From contig OX328123.1 of NCBI GenBank assembly GCA_946811695.1, positions 48,165,509-48,229,508 of the forward strand: a stretch of DNA of 64,000 bases. The letters are read 5' to 3'. The notes below the pieces were generated by a model that was not told the DNA's origin, did no database searches, and saw only the letters and a program-made list of their open reading frames with translations. Every line of letters begins with the position of its first letter. The first letter of the stretch is position 1. Positions 1 through 12,309 of this stretch are shown here, one piece after another. The DNA is from Gonocerus acuteangulatus (Eukaryota > Arthropoda > Insecta > Hemiptera > Coreidae). The position numbers and the translations under genes are program-made.

Positions 1-1063
1 GTATAGGTTATGAGCTTGTAAAAAGAATGCATTTCAGAAATATAGACCGGCATAGCCTATATTTGTTGGGATGGGATTTATATTTTTTTAATGTACATAA
101 ACGACACAACAAGTACAGTCCCAGAATAGTATATTTGATAACGAGTCGTAATTGATCAGGGGGCCGTGGTCTCAGGGGGGGGGCGGTGTCATTTTTTTAC
201 TCGCATTATAGTTTTAAATAACAAAATTATATACCTGTGAATAGTTGGCGTAATTATTATTGAGAACAACCAACTGATAACTTAATAAATTCTCTATTTC
301 TAATATATAAACTAGCTTTTAAATATTGTCAGGCCAAAAATTTGTAGCCACAGGAAGCGCCAATGGATCTTCGACAATACATAAATTGAACGGAGTAGAA
401 AACTCTGTTCAATTACAAATGTATTTGATTTTGTTCTCAGATAAATGTCAATTTTACATAGTTTTTGGTAATTTTAATGGAGGGGGGGGGGGTTAAGGGG
501 CCCGTGAAGTTACTTGGACAGGGGATCCTAATTCCTCTCGGAGGTCCTGCCAATTATAATGTACTATAATTTTCAGTTTTGTGGATTTGAAAACCCAAAA
601 TGTGCACGCTACTTGTATGATGATTTTTTTAATGATAATTTTGATAAAATATTTTTTGTAAAACAATACATTGCAGATTACTATAAATTTATTAGACATT
701 TCAATCATTAAGAGTAACTAATGAGGGAATTCTAATTTCTGTGTGGGAAGGGGAGAGGATTTATCAATATGTATTGGGGGCCCGTGATCAAAATTTGGTC
801 CTAGGCCCGGTTCCGAGATGTGGCGGCCCTGACAGACAGACTAAAAAGTCGTTAAGAATCACTTCCAGTGTTGTAAAGTAACAGCGACTCCAGTGTTGCC
901 TCTGGGCTTAATTGATACCAATAAAACTAAGCAGTTAGGAGGGTGCCGCCACATATTCATTTATTGAAATGCATACTGGTTCACAGAAAAGATGATGGAA
1001 TTTCACATCAAATCGTGTGTAAAGCAAGACTTAAATCTATGTTTATTCTGTTTTTCTAAATCA

Positions 1064-1137
1064 AGGGTGGTAACCTATAGATAATCTGTCCTAAAATTTT
1101 TAGTTAATAATAATGGACGTTAAAACTTAAATAAAAA
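1064..1137 (+). repeat. Repeat tail shared with 3442 and with the 5S SINEs
   Basis: It begins with AGGGTGGTAACCTATAGATA and runs through TTAGTTAATAATAATGG and ACGTTAAAACTTAAATAAA. The copy at 3442-3525 matches over about 80 bases. The first about 20 bases also match the 3' domain of the two 5S-derived SINEs (GGGTGGCAACCTGTAGATAG). This suggests a common retrotransposon 3' tail. The source element is not identified. Confidence 0.55.
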
Positions 1138-1398
1138 AATAAATCAACATAGTTAATATGAACTTAAAGTTCACTTAACAAGGAGGTTTTTCAAATAGTG
1201 GAATATTTACCTGCATTCCAGTAAAATAAAATCTCAAATAATGTACGATTTTCCAAGAAACTTTCATAATTTAGCCACTTGTTTGTCCCCTCAACTTGTT
1301 TTAATAACAAATTTTCTCTAATTGACAATTGTGTAATTTGGAATATAACTTTTTATTAGTTTAGGAACTATTAGGAAATAGTTTTTTTTATTACTTCC

Positions 1399-1399
<1 letters not shown>

Positions 1400-1463
<64 letters not shown>
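1400..1463. repeat. Poly(A) tract of about 64 nt
   Basis: An uninterrupted A run. It could be the tail of a retroposed copy, but the sequence immediately upstream is not a recognised SINE and no target-site duplication was seen. Confidence 0.85.
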
Positions 1464-1466
<3 letters not shown>

Positions 1467-2095
1467 GTTGATTCTAATACAAAATCACCGCAAAAGTTTA
1501 ATTTACTTCCTCCCCATTCGTGGTATTGGACCTTAACCTACATCAACATTTCTTTTGCATTTGAGTCTATTATCACCTCCTTAGGTACCGGACATCAGCT
1601 ATTCATGAATACTCACGTACATAATCAAGTCTGAACGATCAGTACTTTTGAGTTCTCAAACGTCATTCCTAGATGACACTTCTGGATTGCGGCGTTGTGT
1701 CAACTTCTTAATGGAAACTAATTAGGCTCACCAGCTGTCAACAGAGAAGGAAAATGTGGTGATTTTAAATAAATTTGAACAGTATCTCCGGTGAAGCAAT
1801 GTCTTGCCTGTTCCTTGTATATTCCAACCTTTTGACTGATCTGAATCATTTGCTACAATGTAACTCAATTTTCCATGACTCTAGTATCTTTCAGTGTTGT
1901 GTTCAAATAATATAATAGAATTATTTTTTGTCTCTTCATAATAATCTATTCACTCCCGAACTAAATGGTAGTGCTAATCTTAAAAACAATGTTGAATTAA
2001 TTAAATATTATTTGAGTCATAGGGTGACTTGTTAAGTACAATTAACAAATATTTAATCATTTACAGAAGACTCCATTCCTGTGTGATAATGAAAA

Positions 2096-5000
2096 ATGCC
2101 AAAATTCTTCATATCATCAAGAGAACCAATATTTATGTTAACAAAGCCATTAAACTTCTCTAGCCTTACAGTTAAGCCAAGAGAATTTCTTGATACAATG
2201 AATCCTTTAATTAGTGTCTGGAGATTGTCAGGCAGATTTCCCTATATTTTAGAAGGAAGTAAGTATTAATATAACTGTGAATTTTAATAACGTTACAAAA
2301 TATAAAACAAATTTTCCTTAACTTGTAAGTACCACAAAAGTTTTGAGTCTATAGTTTTTACGGAGATTTCAAGTTGTTAAAAATGTATTTAAATTATACA
2401 TATTGTAAAAATCCAAATCCCTTAGTGTAAGAGCACATCCACAAACACACCCTCAAATAAACTAAGTTATGGTACATTGTAAAAGGCGGAATGACTAATG
2501 AAAAAAATGAAGTTGATTGGGTTTTACCAACTTACTTACATTGGATACGATGACATTCACATCCGTAATCTAATAGAACGGAAATTTATATTTTTTGTTT
2601 CTTAATAATAAACTATTTGTCAGAAGAATGTATATTCCAAGTAGTGTTCTTAACCCAAAATCATGCTAGGAAGTAAATGATAGTTTTTATCTATTACATG
2701 AAATGATATTTTTACAGGAGAACTGAAGCATCGTTTATTTTCAACGTGGTACATCTATTCTGTCATAACTATAGTATTTCAAATGTATATAATTTTCTAC
2801 TTTTCATCATTGGTAAGTTTGTGACCACAATCTCTTATAATACAAATATGGATTCACTTATTGTTTGTTTTTCCTATTAAGGTGCTTTGACTGCCTAGGT
2901 CATTAGAACCATTAATTATTGTTAGTTTAAAAGTTAATTAACAAAAATACAATGCAGTGCCTTCATATAATGTTTAATTCATTTATTTATTTGGTTTTAG
3001 AGCTAATCTTTAATTTAATAAACATTATAAAGCTGTAAAACACCGATATTCATTTTTGAATGGCTCCATAATTGATGCAGATTATGTTTATAGATTGATA
3101 ATAATTTATTTACAATCTAGCAATAGTCAAACTAATAAGAATCAAAACAAATTTTGTACATTATAAACTGAACTTCCAAAATTGAAGTTTTCCCATTAGA
3201 AAAGGGTGGTCGAAAATGACAGGGGTGTGGAGAAAGGTGTCATAAAAGTGAGGTTGATAATGGAAGGGAGGCAGGTATGAAAGGCTTTATTTGTCTATAG
3301 GAGGGGTGTGGGCTTCAAGCGGAATGATTTTTATAATTGGAAAATGTTAGAATAGGTAGAGGAGATCTTTATCAATTTTCTCATTAACCAGCTTATTTTA
3401 CAGATGTATAAATACAGACTCCAACCGCCCTATTCTGGCTAGAAAAGGGTGGTAACCTATAAATAACCCATCCTAAAATTCTTAGTTAATAATAATACAC
3501 GTTAAAATTTAAATAAATAAATACAGATTCAGAAAGGAGGCTGTTTTTCATCGTTGGATTCAGTGAAGAGGATAGAGAATGGCTTTAAGTCAAAGTTATG
3601 TCCACCATTGATGGCATGTCTTGATAAGGTGGTCTTTATATTTTTGTTCTTAACGTCATTTTTATGTGTATTGAGTCTGTTCTTTTTTTTTTTTTTCTTT
3701 TTTATAGAGTTGTTGCTATTACAGTTTGGCGTGATTCATGGAATCTGATAGACCTGTTTTTTGTGGGATTGGGTCTTTCAAATTGGTGCATAAGTTTTGT
3801 AGTTTACTGTTTGTGGAAAGTCCTATAGTTTGGGAAATGGGCGGTGACGTGAGTTGGAAATCCATTGGCTTTAAGGGTGTCGTGGTTTGTTGTCAGGTTA
3901 AATTTGGTATCTGATAGGGTGAGGGTTCGATCAATCATTTGGCAGTATTGAGGATTTGGTGTGTGGGATATGAGGACTGGTAATGAAGAGTCGTCCAGAG
4001 TAGGTTGGTTTGGTAAACCAATCAGTTGATATGGAGCCATCAGGATTTCTTTCAAGGAGGAAGTCTAGGAAAGGAAGGGGATTGTAAGAATTAAAAGCAG
4101 TTAGTATTTCAGGGATTTTAATAGGATTAATTATGAGGAATGTTTAATGAAGATTATGTTTTAATGAAGATCATACCATTGGGGAACATAGGGAGGATGT
4201 AGTTAAGGAGACCATTAAGGGTGATATTAGATAAGTCAGGAGTGATCAACTGCCCATAGCAAGGCCAGAAATTTGGGTGACATATTTTTTTTGGAACAGC
4301 AGGTATCCAGATTTGAACCAGAGGGATATGGATTCTAGATAGGAGAGTAGGGATAGTTTGGTGTGTGGTCTTAGGGTTGTCTAATATTTGTCAATAATCT
4401 GTAGGGTCTATGGGAATGTGATGATGAGAGACTGGACATCTAGGTTGGTATTAACTCTGTCCACCTTGTTTTATAGCACTGATGAAGGCTTGAATTTCAA
4501 GCCAAATCGTTGGCAAAAATAAAACAAATTTTCTTATAAAATATGTAGTTTTATTAAGATACTAAGACCAAAACCAGACTATATCTATCTTCACATCAAA
4601 ATTTTATGTTAATAATATTTCATGACAACACATTTTAATTTCTACATTGTAGATTCCATGCCAACCAAATTTGACTTTTATTAAGAGCATATCGTGCAGC
4701 AAATACAGAAAGCTGTTTGTGCACCGTGCTAGAGTCTTCAAGTAATGATGATTACATTATCATCTTGTTTAGGAGTGACCATTTGTCTTTTGACATCTAA
4801 CTATTAGCAGTTAAGTTGGATGCATGATATTCCTGATTCCTTAATGTTTTTTAAGCCAATTAATAAAGTAATTAGGACTATGAAATTCAAATATTAGCTA
4901 TTAATGTTACATTACATTTGTTTTCTTATTTTTTGGACAATTGAATAAGCAAATCAAAAGTGGTTTAAGAAACCATAATGAAAAAAAAAAAAACTCTATG

Positions 5001-8000
5001 ATTACTACATACTTGTATTGTATTATCACAGGTTTTTTTTCCATATACAGATGAATTTCGACTCTGCCAACTTCGAAGAAAAACTGCTTATTGGAATTTC
5101 ATTCAGTGTTAATATAAGTCAGGCATTTGCACCAGTCACATTTTGGCTTGAAGTGCCTAGAATGATACAATATTTTAGGAAATGGAATCATTTTGAGGTA
5201 AAGAAGCATTTAGGTAAGTATATTTGAGACCAAAATAGATTAATCAAATTTTGAAGCTCGTATTATAAAGCTTAACATGAATGTTTCTTTAATTTATCCA
5301 AAATCAATTTTTGACCATACTTAAAGGCTTTCAAGAGAGTACACTTAGACAGTAATTTTGCTTTTAGGATTTGCTGGGGATAGAAGGCATATTATTGAAA
5401 TCAAAGTGGAAAAAATGGACCAGAATTTTAATATTATTTTTCATACCTTATGTTTTTTCATTAAGCTATGTGGAATGCTTGCTCCTTGGGCATTATGTAT
5501 TTCTGCCTGCATTCTTTATTGTATATTCAAATATTACCATCACTTTATTTATGTGGCTATTTATTTGTTTCTTCATTTATGAGACAGCTAACGAATTCCA
5601 CCAATATATGCTGAAGGTAAATAGCTAATGAACTAGTTTAGAGATTCGTCATCTTATAGTCTATTATGAGGAATAGTTTGAGGCTAGAGAGTCTTAATTC
5701 TTTAAAGTAGAACAGTTTCCTGTTATTTTTGTTTTATACCCACAGCACTTCTTAATAGGCAATTTTATAATTGAGCAGACAACTTAATAATTACTAGCAT
5801 TTAGTTTTGAGGTGGCTATATTCAAAATAAAATTGAGAGCACAAGACATCGTAAAATAATTGCTGGTTTTAGCAGAAAATTTTAAAATAAAATAAATTAA
5901 TTTGAACATAATTAAATAAATTAATGTATTCCTCATCGCCAAGAACCCTGTTACAATTCTGAATTCTGGAATTTCAGGAAACTCAATTTTAAGGTTCAGG
6001 GTTATTTCAAAGACAATTAGCTACCTGAGTTTTGATAATGTTGATTTTTTGAGGTTGGCTATCCTAATCTATAAATAATCACATTAACAAAAAAAAAATT
6101 ATTATTATTATTATTTTTTACAGATAGACACCATATTATTAGATTGATTATTATTATAATTAAAGCCCTATTTTATCACTAATCATCGGATTCTATTTCA
6201 TTTTCAGATCATGAATAATTAATTCGTTAAATATTACTTTATTATATTTCTTATTATTATTTATTCTCATTTTTTTTCTTTCTTTTTTGTTATTCTTTTG
6301 GTCAGATCACCCTTGATATGGAGCTCGCCAAATGAATAAATAAATATATATTTATTTATAAGTCACCTATTGTGTTACAAATAAAAAGATGACAAGAGCT
6401 TCCAACAGGATTTGTAGATCCTACACTTCCTAGGAAAGCATTCTTCATTGAAAGAGGCTTATTTATATTATAGCCTGGTGGATTTTACTGAAAATTAATG
6501 TTTTGAGATATCATGTGTTCTTCCCAATGTGCGATATAGAGAATTGTTATTCAACAAACATTTTAATTAAACCACAGTAATCCAGACTTTTCAGTATTTA
6601 AATTCGGATTTTTTAGCTGAATAAGTAATTTTTAAAACAATGAAAGTGTTTTATTTGAATGCAATTTCACACTGCATAACATCTCATCTTTAGATGCTTC
6701 CATTTAACAATTTTGTCAAGTGCCTTTCTTTTTTCGATCTTAATTGTGCATTTGAATAATTTTACACCACTTTTTGAACCATTTTCCAACTTAATCAGGG
6801 CTTTAGAAGTGAAGGAGGTCTCTAAAAGTCAACAAATGATGCATAATTAAATGCCCAAAGAATTTACAATAAATAAAAAAAAAGGAAATCTTTCTTCTTT
6901 GCCAAAGTCCAACTAAATTTTACCGTTGTAACTTTTGAGAATTTAACATTTTCTTCTTCAACAAGTTTTTTTTAAACACATTTTCTAACATTTAAAAAAA
7001 AAAAAAAGTGGTGAATTTTTAGGAGAATTATTTTATATTGGGAGCAATTCATAATAAGAATGAGGCAGTTAGATGTGGTTTTATACTTTTGTATGCCAAT
7101 TTTTTCTAGGAAAACTGAAATCCTCAAATCTAAAAATACTGAAAAAAATGTGGGTAAATATGGTAGATATAGTTTAAAGGATAGATTAGAATGATGTATA
7201 GCAAAATCGTTTAAAAATAACAAATTATTAGTTAGTACAATTGTTCCAGTTACTGAAGAAGAAGCAAGTGGAAAGAAGGGAGATATTCAGATGCAGAATG
7301 ATTTGGCTTCTTCTCTCAGAGCTGACTTCTGAAGTTGGCTCTATACTAGGACTATCAGTTTTAATATTTTTCAAATTTGGCACAGTCGTGATTATAGGAT
7401 CTAGTTATGCTATATTCTCTATAATCCAAACGGGCTCTCAAAGTTGGTGGTTCACTCTTTCGACTTGTGCAATGTTTCTAGTGATATTATTTGTTATTTT
7501 TGTGCCCTGTGAAATCAGCCAACGTATTACGAATAATGTAAGTGTACAACTCATAATATTCCAGGTAAGTGACTTGGTGTATGGAGTGTTTTTATCGTAA
7601 AAACCTGAAATTTTTTTTAAATGAAGAAAACATTTATTGAATCAGGATGATTAAAACTGGCCGTAACTCCTCCACTGTATATATTGTAGTGGAATAGTAC
7701 TTCCAAGGTAACAAACTCATCCTCAATACCTTCCTGTCGCTCAGCGAGGTTCACTTGGAACTACTTTCAACTGTTCTCAGAGTACATAAAGAAGTAAAAA
7801 AAAAAATCTCTTTGAGCTAAAGGAGGGCTATAAGAATTAAGAGTGAGATATCAAAAGTACTAGGTCAATAAAATATATTCTGTGGAGATATTGTGAGCAG
7901 TTTTTTCTTCCTAATTCAGTATGATGAACCTTCACCAGCCAACCAACCTTAATTGAAACCATAAGTTTACAACCTCTAGGCACTTTTTAAAAATTAGTCT

Positions 8001-11000
8001 TTTTTTTTTTTTAATTGAACTATTAAACATATTAATTTAACTGCCAAACGTTTGGTTAGAATTGTAAAAAAAAAAACAAAAAACAAGTAATGATTTTATA
8101 TTTTTAATTTAAAATTTTATTTCATCAGGTTGGCAAGCGCTTCACAAAATCCATATTGGGACAAAACTTTTCAAATTTCAGTTCTGAACTAGATGCAGAA
8201 GTAAGAAGAAAAATCTACCTAAGATTAAAAAAATAATAAGTTTTGTATAAAAAAAGTTAACTTATCTGAATTTTTTAGATAAATATTTTTCTCAAAACAA
8301 TTGCAAGAGCTTATCCTGAGATTATTTTATGCGGTTATTTTAAGGTTGGCAGAGTACTTCTTGTTACTGTAAGTTGATTTTTTTTTGTTTACAATTTTTG
8401 GTTAAGTAACCAATTAAAACAAGAGAATATTCTTAGTGAAGGCCCCCAAAAATCTTTTTTCGAACTACACATGATAATGAAGAGAGTCAATAGTTGAAAT
8501 AGAGCAATTAATTTTAACCTAGTCCCAGAGGTTTCTATTGTTTGGAAACATTGTTCATGCATTGTTGGAAATCTGGAATTCTTCAGCTCATGATTTGAAA
8601 AATTCCACTAATAATATTCGTAGACATCCATGGCTCATGTTATCCACTCATTGTGTTGTAAGGTCTTCTGGTCGTGTTGATGTGGTGATAAACAACTTTT
8701 TGCCAGGCATGCTATTCCTGGCTGCTGAGGCACTTTTATTTGGAGCCCAAACAATAGAAGGGACCTCCAGTAGTACTGGAAGGAATGAACAATCAGATGT
8801 TTGAAAACACTCCCTATGACCCAAAAAGGCATAAAAAAGACCCTTACTTATACTAATCTATCAGGTTATTCCAGAAGTAATTTCGTTTTTTTTTAGCAGT
8901 TTCTATCTTTTCCACCTACCTGTTACACTTGGGAATAGTCACTTTATCTTTTTTTAATTTATTTTTAGTTTCTTTAATTGTTTTGATTAACCCAATACCA
9001 GGGTACAATTATGGTTTGAAGGGCTGATAAACCAAGCATAAATAAGCCCCTGTCTGATACTAATTTTTTGTCCCCATCGCCAGTTTTGATTGTTTTATCT
9101 CTAGATCTTAATATATTAGCTACCAAATGTGTTTTTACCGTAGTATTTTCTCATCATGACGACATCCCTTACGTGTGCACATGCGTGGGTCTCCTCTTTC
9201 TCTTCTAAACGTTTTATTGGGTCATTGAAAACTAATTTTCATTCTGAAAACCTAATCCTGCTGGAAGCATCATCAAGAAGTCTAAAAGGGCCACCTTTGA
9301 CTTCCTACCTAAAACAGAAAAAAAAAAAAAAAACGGAGAAAGGCAGATGATTGTTCGGCAATCATTCAGTTAACTTCACATCAATATAGTCATAGTCCAA
9401 CAAACGAGATGCTCCTTCATTTCATACACTTTCCTGCTAATAGTTTATTTTGGGGGCAAAAAATGAACTAAGTGTAGCAAAATCTTCATTAGACCATATA
9501 ATAACTTTTCTGATATTTTGGCCAAGAAAAGGTAATGCCAGTTTCATTTTATATGTTTTTATATATACACTAAATACATAATTGTTCACTATAAGAAACT
9601 ATTCGGTTTCTTTCAGAAAAAGTATGAGAGTTTTCATACTCTCATGGTTGGAATGTTTTATAAGCAACTGATGATTGAACGTAATTTTTTGTGGTATAAA
9701 ATGAAACTATTTAGGGGCAAGAAAGATTACAATGCTTAAATATGGGTTATTGATAAACATTGCATATAAAATTGTCATACATCAACTAGTAAAAGTTCAG
9801 TAAACCTTTTCTAAAATGCAAACTGGTTTCTAAGTTTTTTAGAGTAATTGTAAATTCTCAAATACTTTAAATTGCTTATAATGATAAATACTACTTAGTG
9901 GAGTTAAGATATTGTATTTGTGCTAATAGCACTTCATGAATAAATTGAAATAATAAACATACAGAACTCTCTTTTGAAATATCTAAAATTAAAAATATGT
10001 TACTGCTTTATATCCAGAAATATCAAAATGCAGTGCTATCCAAAAAGTTATCAAGGCATTAAATATGAAACAGCAGTTGATTATAAGTCAAAATTTGTAT
10101 TTACACTCTTTGCTACAAGCATTTTTATTACATAATACAAAATTGCACTTCCTTTTTTACTTTACTTCAAAATAATCTTCTATAAAGTACTCCTGAAATA
10201 TATTGCTAGCTTCCCATTCTCATTTGCTAAGGAAATCGTCAGTCTTCTCAAATATAAGCCAGCCATAATAAATAATCATTCTTCATGAAATGAATAGTTG
10301 ACCTAGGTATACTTATCTCTTTCATAAATGTAGCTTACAGCAGATGCAATTGTAGTTGACGCAGTGAAACACCATAAATAGAACAGTCCTGGGTGCTCTG
10401 TAAATCCTAAAATTGGCGACAGAAGACCAGTACCTATAGCTGCCAACTGGACAATTGTATTACATTTGCTAATAAGTGTTGGCTCCAGTTTAGCTGTTGC
10501 ATGGGTCGCATCAAAGTATCGAGCTAAAGTTTTCGGTGGAGGAAGGGTCTTGTATCGTATATAGAATCCAGCGCCCGCCAATGCTAAGTCCCTAGCCAAA
10601 ATCAAGGCTGTCAGCTCTACAGGTATAAGTTTGACACAAGTTAAGGTAATACAGGCTGTAGCAATCAATATCTTATCAGCAAGGGGGTCTAGGAATGTAC
10701 CAAACTTAGATGATTGAGATGTAAAAGTTCTCGCAATGTATCCATCTAGCAAATCAGTCAGGCCCACAAATATCATAAGATAAAATGCAAGGTTAAACTT
10801 TCCATCAAAAATAAGAAAAGAAAGGTACGGAGAGAATGCTATTCGAGTGCAACACAGTATGTTTGGTATGGTCCAAATATTTTCTTGTTCTACTATGATC
10901 CCAGTCTTTCCTTTTTGAGGGACCTCTGGTTTGGAGTCATTGACAATTATTGTCTTACTTCTTGATTTTTCTGGGCTTGAGCATTGTGCTTCTTTCTTTA

Positions 11001-12274
11001 GTGACCACTTAGTTGTATTGTTAACAGTATTGAAGGATTTATTATCTAAAAATAAAGCTTGCAGCCCAAGAAAACATCTTGGCCTGCAGATAAATTTCCT
11101 GAGGCTGGCAAATTTTGACGCATGAAGTGCAATCATGTCATCGAACACAAGACGAGCAATCCATGTCACAGAAAAATAGCACTAAAATAATATTTAATCT
11201 GAACTAGCAGCTAATCAACAATCATCCAGTTTTATAAAGAGGGTTCCTGAACGATTAAGCAAATATATCGATTTAAACCATGAAAACTGCCATGTCGTTT
11301 CTCCATGGAGGTATTTACACTTTGAGTGAATGAAAACTTTAATTGAATTCAAGAGAAGAATTCTGAAATTTATTCTGCCCTTTTTAAAACCTTGTAAATC
11401 TTAGTGAAAGTATTTAAATAAATCGTGAAAAAATGTTTAGAAAATTGATATAACAACGATTATTACTGTTAATAGCCGGTTATTAATTAGAAATAAATAA
11501 AACTTTTTAGCAGTAATCAAAAATAGCGGTGCACTTTAATTTTGAAAAGTACCTGTTCTAACTTTTTTTTAAACAGTATATGTAAAATTTTTTTGTTAGA
11601 AGTTTTGTTCTCGAAAGTTGTTTCGAGAACTTCATCATAAGAACTTGGTGGTGTGAAATAATACTTATAGAGATTATTTTATTTATTTATGACGATGCTC
11701 CGCATCTAAAGCGAAGAGCATATACAGATTACACAGGTCTACAAAAATAATCTTTCTGAAATTTGATTTGATGATTTTGGTCAATCTCTATGCTCCTTGG
11801 CGTGCTGAAGCCGAACATGAGGTCAGTCCCTCTCAATCACGTAAGGAAATTGTTCAATCTCAAGTAAGGGCAGAGGTACTACCATTAAAAGAAAACAGAA
11901 TTGGCGAATAAGAGTTTTCATTTATTTCCATGATCTTTTAGTTATTTCAATGTTGTTTACTGTACAAAACACATAAATGTGTAGAAATAACAGCTTCAGA
12001 ATTAACAGTGGCATATTTAGTTATTATTTTTATGAAAACGTATTTTTTTCTCTTGAAAATTTTTCCGTGTTCGTTTCCGGCTGTAGGACTCTTCAGATGA
12101 TTCACGCTGCAGCATCCAACAATAGTCAGCCATCATGTTTACGTTCCATTTGCCCTGATACCTACGTTCCATTTCCTGGATGTCCTGATGGAACCTTTCC
12201 CCTTGTTCTTTCACGGAACTTTTATGTTAAAATTTGATTCGTAAAAGATTTTTTGAAGCTTTTTGGAAACGTTT

Positions 12275-12309
<35 letters not shown>

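Larger units (their letters stand above)
1..2095. other. Intergenic, no gene seen
   Basis: No exon-like reading frame is supported. The stretch has G-runs near 171-184 and 481-493 beside sequence rich in GGCCC words at 780-830, which look like degraded repeat DNA, plus the repeat tail at 1064 and the poly(A) tract listed separately. Any 5' untranslated exon or promoter of the receptor that starts at 2096 would lie here, but I cannot place it. Confidence 0.5.
2813..5050 (+). other. Intron 2 of gustatory receptor gene
   Basis: Contains the repeat tail at 3442-3525 and then about 1 kb (3530-4560) of richer-GC sequence that ends in a Penelope-like tail, so most of it is probably one old retroelement insertion in which I see no intact reading frame. 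Confidence 0.5.

Noticed and set aside
5358..5582. Alternative frame over receptor exon 4
   Set aside because: It stops at 5582 and lacks a donor; the other frame continues to a GTAAAT donor at 5617 and keeps receptor-like sequence and phase.
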